Part shown: positions 1 to 12,551 of the stretch, piece by piece
Position numbering within the stretch: position 1 is the stretch's first letter
Layout: each line of letters starts with the position of its first letter
Program-made: the position numbers and the translations under genes
From: Paguma larvata
Taxonomy: Eukaryota > Chordata > Mammalia > Carnivora > Viverridae
DNA length: 64,000 nt
Reading direction: 5' to 3'
Assembly: GCA_030068075.1 (NCBI GenBank)
Contig: CM057826.1
Coordinates: 36,444,211-36,508,210, forward strand
Notes under the pieces: generated by a model
Seen by the model: only the letters and a program-made list of their open reading frames with translations
Databases searched by the model: none
What the model was told of the DNA's origin: nothing

Positions 1-488
1 ACACAAAAGAAAAATAGGCACATTATGTTTAAACTTCAGGAAATCAAAAATACAGAAAAAAATTCTCAAAGGAGTCAGAGAAAAATAAATATTCTCTAGA
101 GTAACTAGGTAAAAATTATATCTGACTTCCCAGAGAACATACAAACAAGAAGAAAATAGAGTAAAATATTTAAAGCGGTAGTAGAAAAACCCACCAACCT
201 ACAATTCTGTATCCTGAAAATTTATCTTTAAAAAGCAAAGGAGAAATAAAGACATTCTCAGGGAAACAAAAAACAAAAACTGAGGAAATTTGTTGCCAGT
301 AGGTCCACCTTATAAGATTCTCAAAAGAAGTGTTTAGAGATAAGGATAATAATATAGGTCAGAAATGTGGATCTACATAAAGAAAAAAAAGAACATCAAA
401 AAAGAAATAAGTGAAGATAAAATAAAAACTGGTAATTTTAATTGATCTAACAAGTGACATGCCAAAATAATAACAGGGGCTATATATT

Positions 489-537
<49 letters not shown>

Positions 538-714
538 GGCATTATGAATAAATGACAGTAATGATATAAGGGACAAGATAGAAGAATTAGGATAATTTTA
601 TTATTAAAAAGTATTTGCATTACTTCTAAAGCAGTATAATGTTATTTGAAAGTTGACTTAGATTAGTTGTAAATGTGTATTGTGAACAAATCTATATGAG
701 GAACATTACAAAAC
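1..714 (+). mobile_element. HAL1 (half-L1) LINE fragment
   Basis: A-rich sequence whose middle (about 190-310) matches my memory of HAL1/L1-like LINE text: a stretch reading 'attctgtatcctgaaaatttatc', then 'gaaataaagacattctcag', then 'gaaatttgttgccagtaggtcc'. It is truncated by the window edge and broken by a (CA)n tract at 492-532. No intact reading frame. HAL1 is an ancient L1 relative that kept only the first ORF. Assignment versus another old L1 subfamily is uncertain; the right boundary is where ordinary L1 ORF2 sequence begins. Confidence 0.6.
492..532. repeat. (CA)n microsatellite
   Basis: About 20 uninterrupted CA units inside the HAL1 fragment, followed by a short ATAT tail. The length and purity suggest it may vary between individuals. 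Confidence 0.95.
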
Positions 715-1188
715 ACTGATGAGAGAAGTTAAAGAAGAGTTAATCAAATGGAAAGATATTCCATTCAAGGATAGAAAGCACAATATGGGAAAAACATCAA
801 GATTTTTTTCAGTTTGATCTGTATATTCAATACAATTTCAATGAAAATCTCAAGCAAGTTATTTTATAGATATTGCCAAACTGATCCTAAAGTTTATGCA
901 TAGACAGAAAAGACCCAGAATATCCAATGCAACATTGAAGAAGATTAAAGTTGGAGGGCTGACACTATCCAACTTTCAGACATACTATAAAGCTACAATA
1001 ACCAAAACAACACAGGATTAGTGAAATCACAGACCAATGAAACAGAGTAGAGAGTCCAGAAATAGACTCACATAGAATCAACTGACCTTTGACAAAGGCA
1101 CAAAGGCAATACACTTGAGAAAAGACAGTTTTTCAAGGAATGGCGATGGAACAACTGGACATCTACAGGTTAAAGAAATGAACCTAGA

Positions 1189-1400
1189 GGCACCTGGGAG
1201 ACTCCATTGGTTAAGTGTCTCACTTCTGCTCAGGTCATGATCACACAGTTCATCAGCTCCAGCCCCACATCAGGCTCTCTCTTTCAGTGCAGACCCTGCT
1301 TCAGAGCCTCTGTCCCCCTTTCTCTCTGCCTGTCTCTGCCTCTGCTTGTGCTGTCTCTCAAAAATAAACTTTGAAAAATTAAATTAAAGTAAAGTAAAAA
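1189..1400 (+). mobile_element. Carnivore tRNA-derived SINE (diverged)
   Basis: Head 'ggcacctgggagactccattggttaagtg' (diverged tRNA A-box region), then 'caggtcatgatcacacag', CT-rich body and tail 'ctctcaaaaataaac'. Substitutions such as 'gagactccattgg' in place of 'gtggctcagtcgg' mark it as an old copy. No clear target duplication. Inserted in the L1 at 715-3275. Confidence 0.9.
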
Positions 1401-1489
1401 AATATCTTAAGTAGACACCATAAACCCTTCATAAAAAAGTGGATAAGAGATGTATATGGAAAATGGAAAACTACAAACTTCCCAGAAGA

Positions 1490-2250
1490 GGTCTTTTTTG
1501 TTTGTTTGTTTTGTTTTTTCACACTGTTTTTTTTAATCAATTCTTTATTTAGGTAACAAGTCGGTTATGTTCACTGCATTGTATGAAACATCACAATACC
1601 ATACTGGAGAGGTACTATCAGTACAGCGTTGGATCAGAGTGGACAGTATGAACAATAAACCATTTTGCATTCTTCATTCCCTATCTTTTTACAACCCCCC
1701 ACACCCGGTAAAGGGACAGATAGCTTTTAACACCATCATGTAAAGCACTTTAACTTACAAGGCTAAAAATCTAAGGAATAAATAAAATATATTGTGGCAA
1801 TAATTCCTTTTAGGCCAAAAATCAGGTGCACAGTAAATCAAAGGGTCAGGAATGCTGTCGGTATGCAAGTGTGTGGCTCTCCAGAAACAGCTTCAGGAAA
1901 ACCTTACAGAAAATATCATGAATTCCATTTCACACAGGACCAGATGACGACTCATATTAACTACACACAAGGGCAGATTACATCCTGCTGGAACACAATT
2001 TAAACATAGAGGAAAATGTTTACAAAGCATCCACAACATATAAACCATGTACAAATGGATACATTCATTGCTTCTCCTACCCCAATAGCTTCTTTTAGAT
2101 AAATATTTTACTCTTCGTGTTCAGCGTTCATTGGATTTACTCCATGCAAAACTCAAAAGAAGTCAAGAAGTCAAGGTTATTGTAAAAATAGAATTAAAAT
2201 AATAATCTTCAAGTACCTTATGTGACAGCCACTCTGTACCGTGCCCAATG
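1490..2250 (-). pseudogene. Processed retrocopy of an mRNA 3' end, source gene not identified
   Basis: Reading the minus strand, about 750 nt of mixed-composition sequence ends with an AATAAA signal (plus 1544-1549), then A-rich runs at plus 1527-1534 and 1494-1519. That is the expected layout of a poly(A) signal 10-25 nt before a poly(A) tail. L1 ORF2 sequence stops near 1490 and resumes near 2255-2320 ('acaccaaaaacac'), so this block was inserted into the L1. It looks like 3' UTR: no long frame and a U-rich sense strand. I do not recognise the parent gene. The left flank 'agaagaggtc' and an 'aaaagaagtc' at about 2155 could be a decayed target duplication, but the right end is uncertain and may lie nearer 2250. 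Confidence 0.6.
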
Positions 2251-2766
2251 TTATAAAAGGAAATGTTACTGAAACCCATGAAAATATCTCTGTAGGAGGA
2301 AATGACTTTTCAGATTTAACACCAAAAACACAATTTTCAAAAAATAAAACTGATATGGTGTACTTCATTAAATTAAAATTTTCTACCTTGTGAAAAAATA
2401 CTGTCATGAGAATGAAGACTAGTCACAAGCAGGGAGAAAATCTTTGCAAAAATATATCTTATAAAAGACCAAAATTTAAAATATACCAAAAAAAACTATT
2501 AAAATTTAACAATAAGAATATAAACAATTCAATTAAAACATTGACCAAAGATCTTCACAGACACCTCCAAAGAAGATACATAAATAGCAAATAAGCATAT
2601 AAAAAGATGCTCTATACCATGTTACCAGAGAAGTTAAAATTAAGACAACAGGATACTACTAGACAACTATCAGAATGGCCAAAATCCAGAACACTAACAT
2701 TACCAAATGGTATCAAGGATGTGGAGCAACAGGGGCTCACATTTATTGTTAGTGAAAATATGAAAT

Positions 2767-2944
2767 GGGCATCTGGGTGGCTCAGCTGGTTAAGCACCTG
2801 ACTCTTGATTTCAGCTCAGGTCATGATCTCATAGCTTCGTGGGGTCAAGCCCTGCATGGATCCCTCTCTAGCTGCCCTTCCTCCACTCGTGCTGTTTCTG
2901 TCTGTCTCAAAATAATAAATAATATTGAAAAAGTGTTTTCAAAA
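2767..2944 (+). mobile_element. Carnivore tRNA-derived SINE with 13-bp target duplication
   Basis: Head 'gggcatctgggtggctcagc', then 'caggtcatgatctcatag', a shortened CT-rich body and an A-rich tail 'aataataaataatattg'. It is flanked by a perfect 13-bp direct repeat, gaaaatatgaaat, at 2754-2766 and 2945-2957, which is the target-site duplication in the old L1. Confidence 0.95.
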
Positions 2945-3284
2945 GAAAATATGAAATCATGCAATCATTCTGCAAGATGGTTTGGTAGTCTCTTATAAAA
3001 GTAATAATACTTTTAACGTACAATCCAGAAATTACACCCCTTGGCATTTATCCAAAGGAGTTGAAACTGAACCCTAATGTAAATTATGGACTTTGGGTGA
3101 TAATGATGCATTAATGTAGGTTCGTCACCTAAAGGAATGTATCACCCTGATGGAAAATGTTGATAAAGAAAGAGATCAGGCATGTGTGGGGCAGTGTGTA
3201 TATGAAAAATCTCTGTAAATTCTACTGAACTGCTGTAAACTTAAAATTGTTCTAAAAAATAAAGTCTACTAAAACAAAGAAACA

Positions 3285-4062
3285 AATAATAACAACAGTA
3301 CTGTCAAGAATGCAGAAAAACTGTATCACTTAAACATTGCTGTTGAGAATATAAAATGTTACAATCACTTTGGAAAAATGTGTTGTAGATTCTTATAATC
3401 TAAATACTTTCTTATACGATCCAGCAATTACAAACTTGAGCATTTGTCCCAAAGATAAGAAAACACAAAAAACTACAATAATTTTCATAGCAGCTTTATT
3501 CAAAATAGTCAAACTTTAAACAACCAAGGCCATCAGTCTGTGAATGGTTAAACAAAACGTTATACATTCATACCATGGAACACTACTTCGCAATATGAAA
3601 GAATGTACCATTCATACACAGAAGAACTTGGATAGAATTGAAGGGAATTATGCTACATGGAAAAAAAAGGCAATTCCCCATAAATGATATACCAAAGTGA
3701 ATACCAAATAAATCATATAAATAACTTTATTTATAGGACAATCTTGAATTGAAATGGCAAAAGTATAGAGATTGAGAGTAGCCTAATGGTTGTCAGCGGT
3801 TACCTTGGGATTAATGGAGGGATGGAGGTGACTGTAGCTACTCATGATGCAACTGTTCTACATCTTCACTGTAGCGATGGTCACCTGATGTACATATATG
3901 ATAAACATGCATGCACACATACCCATGAGCACACACAAATGGTTGCATATAAAATTGGTAACATATGAATAAAGCTAGGGAATGATAACCAATGTCAGTG
4001 TCCTGGCCTTGATATTGATATTTTGTGTTATCTCAAACTAAAAATTATTGAAAGATGGAGGA
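3285..4062 (+). mobile_element. Old L1 LINE 3' end
   Basis: Starts within the end of ORF2 ('ccagcaattacaaacttgag', 'catttgtcccaaagataag', 'caaccaaggccatcagtctgtg') and runs into an L1M-type 3' UTR with 'gatgcaactgttctacatcttcac', a short CA-rich stretch and the closing 'tctcaaactaaaaattattg'. It follows another L1 3' end in the same orientation, so it is a separate, 5'-truncated insertion. Confidence 0.75.
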
Positions 4063-4326
4063 GCAGAAATACAGATTTCAAACAAAAATTGATTTTTAAA
4101 AATACAACTACAGCTTGCAGTACAAATCTTTTGTAAGTCTGACAGATTTTAAAGAAGCAAAAGAAAAGCACTAAAAACTGTATATATGGACACAATTGAA
4201 ATGAACTCTGTATGTTTAAATGTGTAAGAGAATACTATGTATGACATTACACCAATGAATTTGCATATACAAGGTTAGGTCTCTCAAAGAGTGTAATTTT
4301 GAGTGTGATAATTTCTTTTGGGTTGG

Positions 4327-4370
<44 letters not shown>

Positions 4371-4744
4371 AAGACATTCCCTTACATTGGATAGTGTTCA
4401 CTATGTTGGTTATTCATCACTAATATCTATTGTCCCCACTTAGTCCTTGTAAAGTCAATAATGCCCCCACATATTTCCAAACCCTCCAAGGAATGTCTGA
4501 GTTGAGAATCATCTACCGAGATTAGCCACCTCTTTTCTAAAAATATTAAAAAATGAAAATTCCCTGTAAAAGGAAAAAATGTATAGCAGTCAAGAATATA
4601 CCTTTTAAAAGGGCACCAGGACAAGAATGTTTTACAGTGAGTTTTTGTTAACTTTGAAGAAGGGGATTATTTCTTAATATTAAATTATTCCCCATTCTAG
4701 AAAAAAAGATGGAAATATCTTTTGACTTTTTGGCTGGCTACCAA
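4063..4744. other. Unclassified AT-rich DNA with one microsatellite
   Basis: Apart from the (TG)n at 4329-4369 I see no recognisable repeat, frame or signal here. Confidence 0.5.
4329..4369. repeat. (TG)n microsatellite
   Basis: About 20 uninterrupted TG units between unclassified sequence. Confidence 0.95.
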
Positions 4745-6140
4745 TTCAAAAAGGTAAGTATAATATTTTAAAAGTAATGCAAGTTATGAATATCAATACA
4801 AATTTTACAAATGAAGTATTCACAACTAATACTTATCATTGCATAAAATAATAAAATATAATAACCAAATGCAGTTTATCTCAAGAATGCAGGAATGGTT
4901 CAACATTAAAAATGTATCAATGATTTCAAATTTTAAAAATTAAATGAGATAAAATACATTATTATTTTAATAGATGTTGAAATGTAAATGGAAAAAATTA
5001 AATAATTTTTATTGTAATATATACTTGAAAAAATAAAAATAGAATAAAGCAAATGGTTAATTTTTAATGTTATAATTTTATAGCATTCAATATTATAGAA
5101 TTTTATAGTATTATAAAATAGTTTTATGTTTATTCATTATATAAAATATTCTATAAATATTTCAGAAATTTAAAACATTAGTTAGGAAATAAAAACATCC
5201 TTCTTATTAATTCTACTATCCCCCCCAAAATTAAAATTAACATATAGGTAAAATTCTCAGATCTATACAAATATTCAATAATATATATAACTTACACAAA
5301 TGGACTCAAGAAAAATATATGCTTATTTATTTAGAAAGAAACACATTGTATAGTCTTTATTTTTTTCTTGATTCCCTTTTGTTTACTTAATCCTGAAAGA
5401 GATGGTTTTTTAAAATTTTTATTTGAGAAAGAGAGAGAGAGAGAGAGACCAGGGTGGAGGAGTAGAGAGAGAGAGAATCTTAAGCAGGCTCCACACTCAG
5501 CGTGGAACCTCATGAGGGGCTCTATCCCATGACCCTGGGATCATGACCTGGACTGGTTTCAAGAGTCCAAAGCTTAACTGGCTAGGGCTCAAAAGTCAGC
5601 TATTGAGGCAGTGTTGGGGCACTGAAGTGCCCCAAAAGAAATGGTATTGATGCTTTCTTCCTCTTATGCCTATCTCTAAATGTATAAATAGAATTAAGTA
5701 CATATAAAATAATGTGGTTTCTCGATGGGAAGATTCACCACTCCCAAACTATTTTCACCAAATTTTTAGTACAAACTGTATGAAAATCACAACAGGAATT
5801 TTGCTTATAATTCAACAAGCTGTGAAAAAATAAAAGCAAAAAACTGATGAGACAATTTTTCAATAAGAAGAACAGTTAACAGTTATCAAACTATATTATA
5901 AAGTAACAATTATAAACACATGATATTGGAATGAGAATAGATAAATATAGTAGGGGAAATGATTGATGAATTGTACTAAGTAACATCAATAGCAAAAAAA
6001 TATAAAAAGAGACAATGATAAGCATTGAAGAGGAAATATTTCTAAGACTTAAAAACTATAAAGCTGCATAAAAATTCAAGCAGTGTTAAAAAACACATGA
6101 TGCATACTTATAATTAACATCAAATTCCCCTCAAAGATCA
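4745..6140 (+). mobile_element. Very old L1 ORF2 fragment, split by a SINE
   Basis: Weak but ordered L1 ORF2 matches in sense orientation: 'tctcaagaatgcaggaatggttcaac' near 4880 (the conserved 'GFIPGMQGWFN' region) and, right of the SINE at 5407-5634, 'gtaacaattataaacacatgatattgg' (the 'KQYGTG'-region). Very AT-rich and heavily decayed, so the boundaries are estimates. Confidence 0.5.
5407..5634 (-). mobile_element. Carnivore tRNA-derived SINE, reverse
   Basis: Reads in reverse as T-rich tail, GA-rich tract (complement of the CT body), 'aagcaggctccacactcag', 'catgacctgga' and a damaged head 'actgaagtgcccc'. A decayed target duplication, AAAGARATGGT, lies at about 5396-5406 and 5635-5645. The tRNA-like head has a small rearrangement or insertion around 5580-5620. 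Confidence 0.85.
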
Positions 6141-7444
6141 TGAAAATCTGTTGGGATCAAACATCAAATTGAATTCATTAGAAATTTGCCACTGACCAAA
6201 TGAATTTATTCACGTGGAATGTTCTGGTATCTTGAGCATTCAGGTTTTAGAAAGTTTTGTTGTGAAGATTAAGTCATAAGGTGGTTTCAGGCAAGGATTA
6301 TTAAGTGAAATTCTGCTGTGTGGTCTTGTTCTGAGTCGGTGACCAGGATAATTTGGTTCAGTAGGGAAGCAAAGCTGGGTATCATCATTGATATCTGTCT
6401 TTCTATAGTTTGTCAGAGTTCTTATTTTTCTGCAGCACATGGAGCAAATACAGAAGATCTAACTGTTTATATGGACACATATGGATTGGTCTGTAGAAGA
6501 TTTATAATTCCGTTTGGTTCATGGGGGAAAAAAAGCAATCCTAAATAAAATCCCAAGCTGCGAAAATTTTTAATGCATTTCAAACATGATTACTGATATT
6601 AAGGGAAACAATTTATACATGACCCATTTTCTTTGTCAGTGTAATAATGTCCTGGAAATGTTTTGCAATAAATGACACCATTCACAGGCAGAGCTGACAT
6701 AAAATAGAATTCTTATCCAACTCACAAAAATATTACAGGGATTGTCTTTTTTTGGTTATTTATCATTGATTTGAGATAGAAAGTTCACACTTCTATAAGA
6801 GTAAAGTGATTCTCAACCTTCATATAACTTTTGTTTTATTTTACTTAAGGATTATTGCTATTGTTGTCTAATAGGATTTTTATTCTCCTTAAGTCTTTGA
6901 ATCTCCAGACTAGTATATCCACAAAACACTGCCTCAACAGCTAACTTTATGACAAACTGTAGGACAATGAACATTACTCAGCTTGTTGACGCAGACTCAG
7001 AGTGTAAATAATAACCCACACACAGGTGCTGGAGATCTTTCACCCTCAAGCTTTCCCTTTCACACTCTGTCACTTCCCTCCTTGTATTCACTCTACCATA
7101 GCCTGCTAATGTGAGGAGTGAGTGAACCCATAAGACTGTAAAGAAAACTATGAATGTGAAGAATTTTAACAAGAGCAATGACCTAATGAATCACAAAAGA
7201 CAGTTATATGAAGAATGCAGACGCAGTAAGGTCTTGGAACCAGAGAGTATAGTAGAAAGGGTCGGAACAGTCAAATCTGACCCTGTAATATCACTAGTAT
7301 ATATAAGAGCTAAATCAAAGTAAGATTTCAGTGTATATTCCAAGTCAGGGACCCAGAAGCAACATATTCTTGCAATTCACACAAATTTTCCATCGCCCAC
7401 AAAGTAAGAGTATCAAAATACCTACTTTAAAAAGCAGTGGTCTA
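6141..7444. other. Unclassified intergenic DNA
   Basis: Slightly less AT-rich than its surroundings, without recognisable repeat family, RNA gene or convincing frame. Short frames of 60-76 codons on both strands have no recognisable protein character. Confidence 0.5.
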
Positions 7445-7694
7445 GGGGTGCCTGTGTGGCTCAGTCGGTTAAGGGTTCGACTTCAGTTCAGGTCATGATC
7501 TCACAGATCATGGGTTTGAGCCCCGCATCAGGCTCTGTGATGACAGCTCAGAGCCTGAAGTCTGCTTCAGATTCTGTGTCTCCCTCTCTCTCTGCCCTAC
7601 CCCTCTCTCTGCTTCAGATTCTGTGTCTCCCTCTCTCTTTGCTCACATTCTGTCTCTGTCTCCTTCAAAATTAAGTAAACATCAAAAAAAAATT
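7445..7694 (+). mobile_element. Carnivore tRNA-derived SINE with internal tail duplication
   Basis: Head 'ggggtgcctgtgtggctcag', A- and B-box-like tRNA region, CT body and A-rich tail. Flanked by aaagcagtggtc (7431-7442) and aaagcaatggtc (7695-7706), a 12-bp target duplication with one change. The segment 'ctgcttcagattctgtgtc' occurs twice, at about 7562 and 7609, an internal duplication of roughly 47 bp that makes this copy longer than its relatives. Confidence 0.95.
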
Positions 7695-7706
7695 AAAGCA
7701 ATGGTC

Positions 7707-9290
7707 AAAAAAATGGAGAACTATTCCATATTCATGACTAGCAAGACTCGATATTGTTAAGATATCAGTTCTGAATTTGATCTATGGATTCAACAATAAT
7801 CTCAATCAACATTCTAGCAACTTAGTTTGTAGTTATCCACAGACTGATTTTAAAGTATGTATGGAAAGACAAAGACCCAGAAACCCAGAATTGAGAAAGA
7901 GGAACAATGTCAGATGACTGACTCTACTCAACTTCAACGTTTTCTGTAGATCTATAGTAATTAAGACAGTTTGGTATTGGTAAATGAATAAATAGATAAG
8001 ATTAATCAACAGAATAGAGGGCCCATACATAGACTCAAACAAATATGGGCAACTGAATTTTGAAAAATGAACAAAAGCAATTCAAAGGAAAAGATAGTCT
8101 TTTTGACAAATAATGCTGAAACAACTAGACACCCACATGCAAAAAAAAAAAAAAATCTAGACACAGACCTTACACCTTTCACAAAAATTAGCACAAAATC
8201 TATATAGACCTAAGTGTGAAATGCAAATCTATAAAACTCCTGGAAGAGAACATAGAACACTTAAGTGACTCTGGGTTTGGCAATTAGTGTTTAACACAAC
8301 AAAAAAAGCATGATCTGTGAATGAAAAAGTTGGACTTCATTAAAATAAAAAACTTATGCTTTGCAACAGACTGTTGAATAAAAGAGGAGACAAGTTACAG
8401 ATTGTGGTACAAATCTGGTAAATGTGATAAAGGATTGATATCCAAAATATATAACTCAAAAATGAGAAAACAAACAATTAAAAATTGGGTAAAAAAACTG
8501 AACATACAGCTAATCGATAAAGATATATAGATAGCAAATAAGCATATGAAAAGATATTAAACAAAAGATGTCAGTACTTAACAGTAAATTAAACAACAAT
8601 GAGAAACTACTATACCTATTAGAATGGCTAAAATCCAAAACATTGACAACACCAAATGCTAGTGAGGATGTGAAGTAACAGGAGCTTTCCATTCGTTGCT
8701 GATGGGAATGCAAAACAGTTAGATACTTTGGAAAACAATCTGGAAACTCCTTAACAAAACTAAATATACTTTGATCATATGATTGAGCAATCACACTCCT
8801 TGATATCTACCCAAATGGACTGAAAATAATGTCCATGTAAGTACCTTCACACAGATATTTTTACTAACTTTATTCACAATGGCCCAAACTCAGAAGTTAC
8901 CAAGATGTCCTTTATTAAGAGAGTGGACAAATAAACTGTAGTAAACATGGACAATAGAATATCTTCGATGCTAAAAAAGAAATGAGTCATCAAGACACAA
9001 AAAGACATGGAAGAACTTTAAATACAGATTGCTAAGTCTGAAAAGGCTACACAATGTATGATTCCAACTACATGACATTCTGTTCTGTATGATGTGATAT
9101 TGGTAAATATACACCATATACTTGTCAAAATGCACTGAATATATAACACAAAGACTGAACTTCAATGTAAATCATGTAGCAGGGGAGAGGAGGAGAGGGT
9201 ATACAGGAATTTTCTGTACTTTCTGCTCAATTTTTCTATAAAACTAAAACTACTCTAAAAAAATCAAGTCCCACCAATTAAAAAGAACAT
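7707..9290 (+). mobile_element. L1 LINE, ORF2 3' half and 3' UTR
   Basis: Continuous L1 sense sequence: 'aagacaaagacccagaaacccag', 'gcaactgaattttgaa', 'agatatatagatagcaaataagc', 'agaatggctaaaatccaaaac', 'gatgggaatgcaaaacag', 'catggaagaac', then a 3' UTR ending 'ctaaaactactctaaaaaaatc'. 5'-truncated, with multiple stops and frameshifts. Better preserved than the L1 at 4745-6140 but still old. Confidence 0.85.
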
Positions 9291-11464
9291 TACTTAAAGA
9301 AATAGTTAAAAGGGAATCTCTTACTTCTGTTCATGTGCTGAGGGAAGGAGAGTTTTTCTAGAAGCCCCACCACAAATGTCCCCTTAATTCTAATTTGTAA
9401 GATTTGGGTCAAATATCAAATTCTATACCTGGAAAGGGGAATGGAAATACCCTTATTGCCATGATTAATTTGGACTAAGCAGAATTCTCCCTTGGGAGAA
9501 GAGGCCAGGGATACAACAATTTTTTTAGGTAACTGCCAGTATCTGCCACAAATGTGGGTAATCTGAATACAGCTAAACCATTTTAGGCTTCTCAGGTATT
9601 GGACAGTTAGGATGATAAAAATAGAGAAGTTACAATGAGAAATATAAGTAGTATTTTCTTCTTACTCTTTAGATAACTGTGTGAAGTCATATTAAGAAAG
9701 AATATAAGAGACCATATTTTTAAAAATATCATATAAAGTCCTTTAACTCAGATCAGACAGCAATTATGGTTATGGTGCAACAAAAAGAGGATTCATTTAA
9801 ATAAACAAAGATATCTGTTCAGAAATATTTAGTGTACTAAAATAGTAAAAAGGAAAACTATCAGGAAGTTTGTGACATAATTCACTTTGGCTCAGTCATG
9901 TGGACAGGAGCAATCTGTGTTGGCGGATATTTGGCAGTCTTATTTTCTCACCTCAAATTCTAAGAAATAATTGTAAAAAATAAAAAAATGGTAGTTCCAT
10001 AATTTCAGTGAAAATAACAAAATAAGTTATTTCATCCTAGAAGAAGGAAACTAGAGCCTAAAATATGTATGGAAGATAGTGGTTGTCCATCCTCTCCTGC
10101 CTCAATTGAACTCAGAGCCTAAAACTAGAGGGTTCCTAAATGCTGTTTATATTGGAGGATGATCCCAGAGACTAGGTTGCCATGTGCCAACAGCAGCACT
10201 CTCAGGCATCCCTGGAGGATGAATGGTGTCGGCAAAATGATGACTCGAGAGAGCAGGGAGGCTTCTGGAACCAGGCAGGTGTTTCTGCCCTGCTGATCTC
10301 AATGTCTTTATTTAAAGGCAGTAAATGATATTATAACAAGGAGTACTTTCCTGACATTACATCAGTAAGCATAGATTGATAAGTAGCTATTTTTATGATT
10401 CTGTTCCTAAGTTAATGAACATACACTGTTTCTGAAGTAGGCTTAGGTAAGTTTTTGGCAGGGGGAGAAAACAGGATGTTTAAGAAGAAAGTGGGGTTGT
10501 TATGGTTACCTAGAACAAGAGGATGGCACATACATTGTTGCCTTAAGACCTATATTAATCATCTATAGATGGATTAGGTGTCACTCTGTCCAGCATTCTT
10601 AACCATAATGGGGAAAGTATAACTCACTTGGTAGAGACATAATTTTCTAATGCTTGCCTAAGTTTCTTTTCTTTATGAGTGAGTGAATTTACACAATAGG
10701 GGCCTAACATCTACATAAGTTACACTAATTTTTAACCAACTCATAACTGCTATTCTGTATGATCAATTTGTGTAACCCATCCCCAATAGGCATCTTTGAG
10801 GTTACTTCCGGCCAGGTTACTCTCGTTCAGATGTTATCCATCAAGGCATCGCACTCCAGGTTCCTTTTTTCAAATGCCATAAAACCAAAGGGCATTCTAT
10901 CCCTTGAGGCCAATGAGAGCAGTTCAAGAAGTCCAGGCCTTAAAGGTTATTAGGAGATAGTATTGGGTGCCAGTTGGTCAGCAAGAGACCTTGCAACATC
11001 TGCCTTTTCCACACAGGGAGATAACCTGTGAGCCCAAGATGGCTCCCAACACTAGGGGATGGGTGGCTGATAATCAACAAAAGGGTAAATTCTTGAGTCA
11101 TTCCAAGTGTGGGCAATTTGACCTTTAAAGAAGCCATATAGAATATGTCATGAATTTATTCACTGCAGAATAAAGGATAGAAGGTATTTTACTTCTACAT
11201 CCTGCCACAATGGTCAAAGGTGCTCTATAAGTCCTTTTTTATGTCCAGGGTGCACACGAATGCCTAGCAAGTTCAATCCCATGGGCTTCCCACACCACAG
11301 CCTCAGTGTAGGTCTGGTTCTGAAAATGAGAGATGCAAAGCTCATTTAAGACAAGGGGCAGCTGTGCAAAGCTAATTGTCACAGCAATGATGGAACTAAG
11401 CATAGACTGAGAGAATAGAGTGCAAGAGATATCCAATGTATCCACCAAGTGGATGCATTGTGTA
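9291..11464. other. Unclassified intergenic DNA
   Basis: About 2.2 kb of mixed-composition DNA with no repeat I can name. 10000-11170 is somewhat richer in G+C and could hide an old LTR, but I see no paired TG...CA ends or poly(A) signal that would support it. Frames of 64-69 codons here are unremarkable. Confidence 0.45.
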
Positions 11465-11970
11465 ATTATTATTTTTTTTCTATTGCTGTGTAAAAATTGC
11501 TATAAATGTGATTAATTTAAATCATACCCATTTATTAACTCAAAGTTTTCTAGATGAGAAGTCCAGTTGGGTTGACTGGGTTCTCTGCTTAGGGTGTTAC
11601 AGTACCAAAAGGAAACTGCAGCCTAGCTCAGCTCTTATCCATAGGCTGAGAAAAATCTGCTTCCGAGCTCATGCAAGTTGTTGGTAGCATTCAGTTTTAT
11701 CGTGGCTGTAGGATAAGGTCCACTCTTGGACCATTCACACACCTAGATGCCACTCTCAAGGCCTTGCTCCATAGTCACCTCTAGCTCATAAGTAGAAATC
11801 CGTTAATCCCTCTCATGCTTCAAATCTTCAACTTCCACTTTTGTTACCAGCTGAGGCTTTCCACCTGCCCAAATAATCTCTCTATCTTAATATCAACTGA
11901 TTAGTAGCCTTAGTTACAGCTTCAAAATCTCTTTTATCTACAAAAAATCACACGAGTGATTGTAGGGTGT
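11465..11970 (-). mobile_element. Probable ancient LTR-type repeat, family uncertain
   Basis: The plus strand resembles a common mammalian repeat as read in reverse: 'tctattgctgtgtaaaaattgc', 'cccatttattaactcaaagtttt', 'gggttctctgcttagggt', 'ataatctctctatcttaatatcaactgattag'. This order fits an MLT-like MaLR LTR or a similar element. I cannot fix the family or the exact ends. Confidence 0.4.
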
Positions 11971-12319
11971 TAATGTAATGGAAAGCATCTAAAATGAAGA
12001 GCAGAAGTGTTCGATACTTACACACCTAGACACTCATATTGAAATTTCTAGGCATCAAGATAAAAACAAAAACTAAAAGTTTCCCCAGAGAATAAACTAT
12101 ATTGTTTGTAAAATAAGGAGGATTGCATTAGCTTCAAACTTCTCAGAGCATCAGTGACTACTCCAAGATAGTGGAGAAATGTATGCAAATTTCAGAAGAA
12201 AAGTAATTTTGAATATAGGCATCCATACCCAAGTATATATAAAGATAAAACAGGTGGTATTGATGTCAAAAACAGAGTTGTAGGTACAAAGCCCTAAAAG
12301 TGACAGAGAGGAGTAATCC

Positions 12320-12520
12320 AAACTAATATGGTAAGCATTGACTGAGTGCTCAGAAGGCCTGATAGTGTTGTAAATACTAATTCTTTCAACATTCATAACA
12401 AACCTATGAGGTAAAGACTGTTAATACCTTCATCCACATTTTTCAGATGAAGAAACTGAGGCATAGAGTTTTTAACTGACTTGTCCAATCACATAGCTAT
12501 TCAGTAGTACAGACTTGATT
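12320..12520 (+). mobile_element. MIR SINE
   Basis: Contains the core MIR text in order: 'ttctttcaacattcataacaaacctatgagg', 'cagatgaagaaactgaggcatagag' and 'tgtccaatcacatagct'. MIRs are mammal-wide tRNA-derived SINEs, so this copy long predates the carnivore SINEs. Confidence 0.9.
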
Positions 12521-12545
12521 AGACTTGATTCAGTTCCAGGTGACC

Positions 12546-12551
<6 letters not shown>

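Larger units (their letters stand above)
715..3275 (+). mobile_element. Old L1 LINE, 3' part of ORF2 to 3' end
   Basis: Degenerate L1 ORF2 text in sense orientation: 'aaatggaaagatattcc', 'aaagttggagggctgac', 'agagtccagaaatagactcac' and near 2570 'aagaagatacataaatagcaaataagc'. It ends with an L1MA/L1MB-like 3' UTR ('ggactttgggtgataatgatg', 'atgtaggttcgtcac') and an AATAAAG-type tail near 3262. It is interrupted by SINEs (1189-1400, 2767-2944) and by a retrocopy (about 1490-2250). Frames are full of stops, so it is a fossil. Confidence 0.8.

Noticed and set aside
9892..9930. 'ggctcagtcatgtggacagg' looks like a SINE head
   Set aside because: The match stops after 'ggctcagtc'; no SINE body, CT tract or tail follows.
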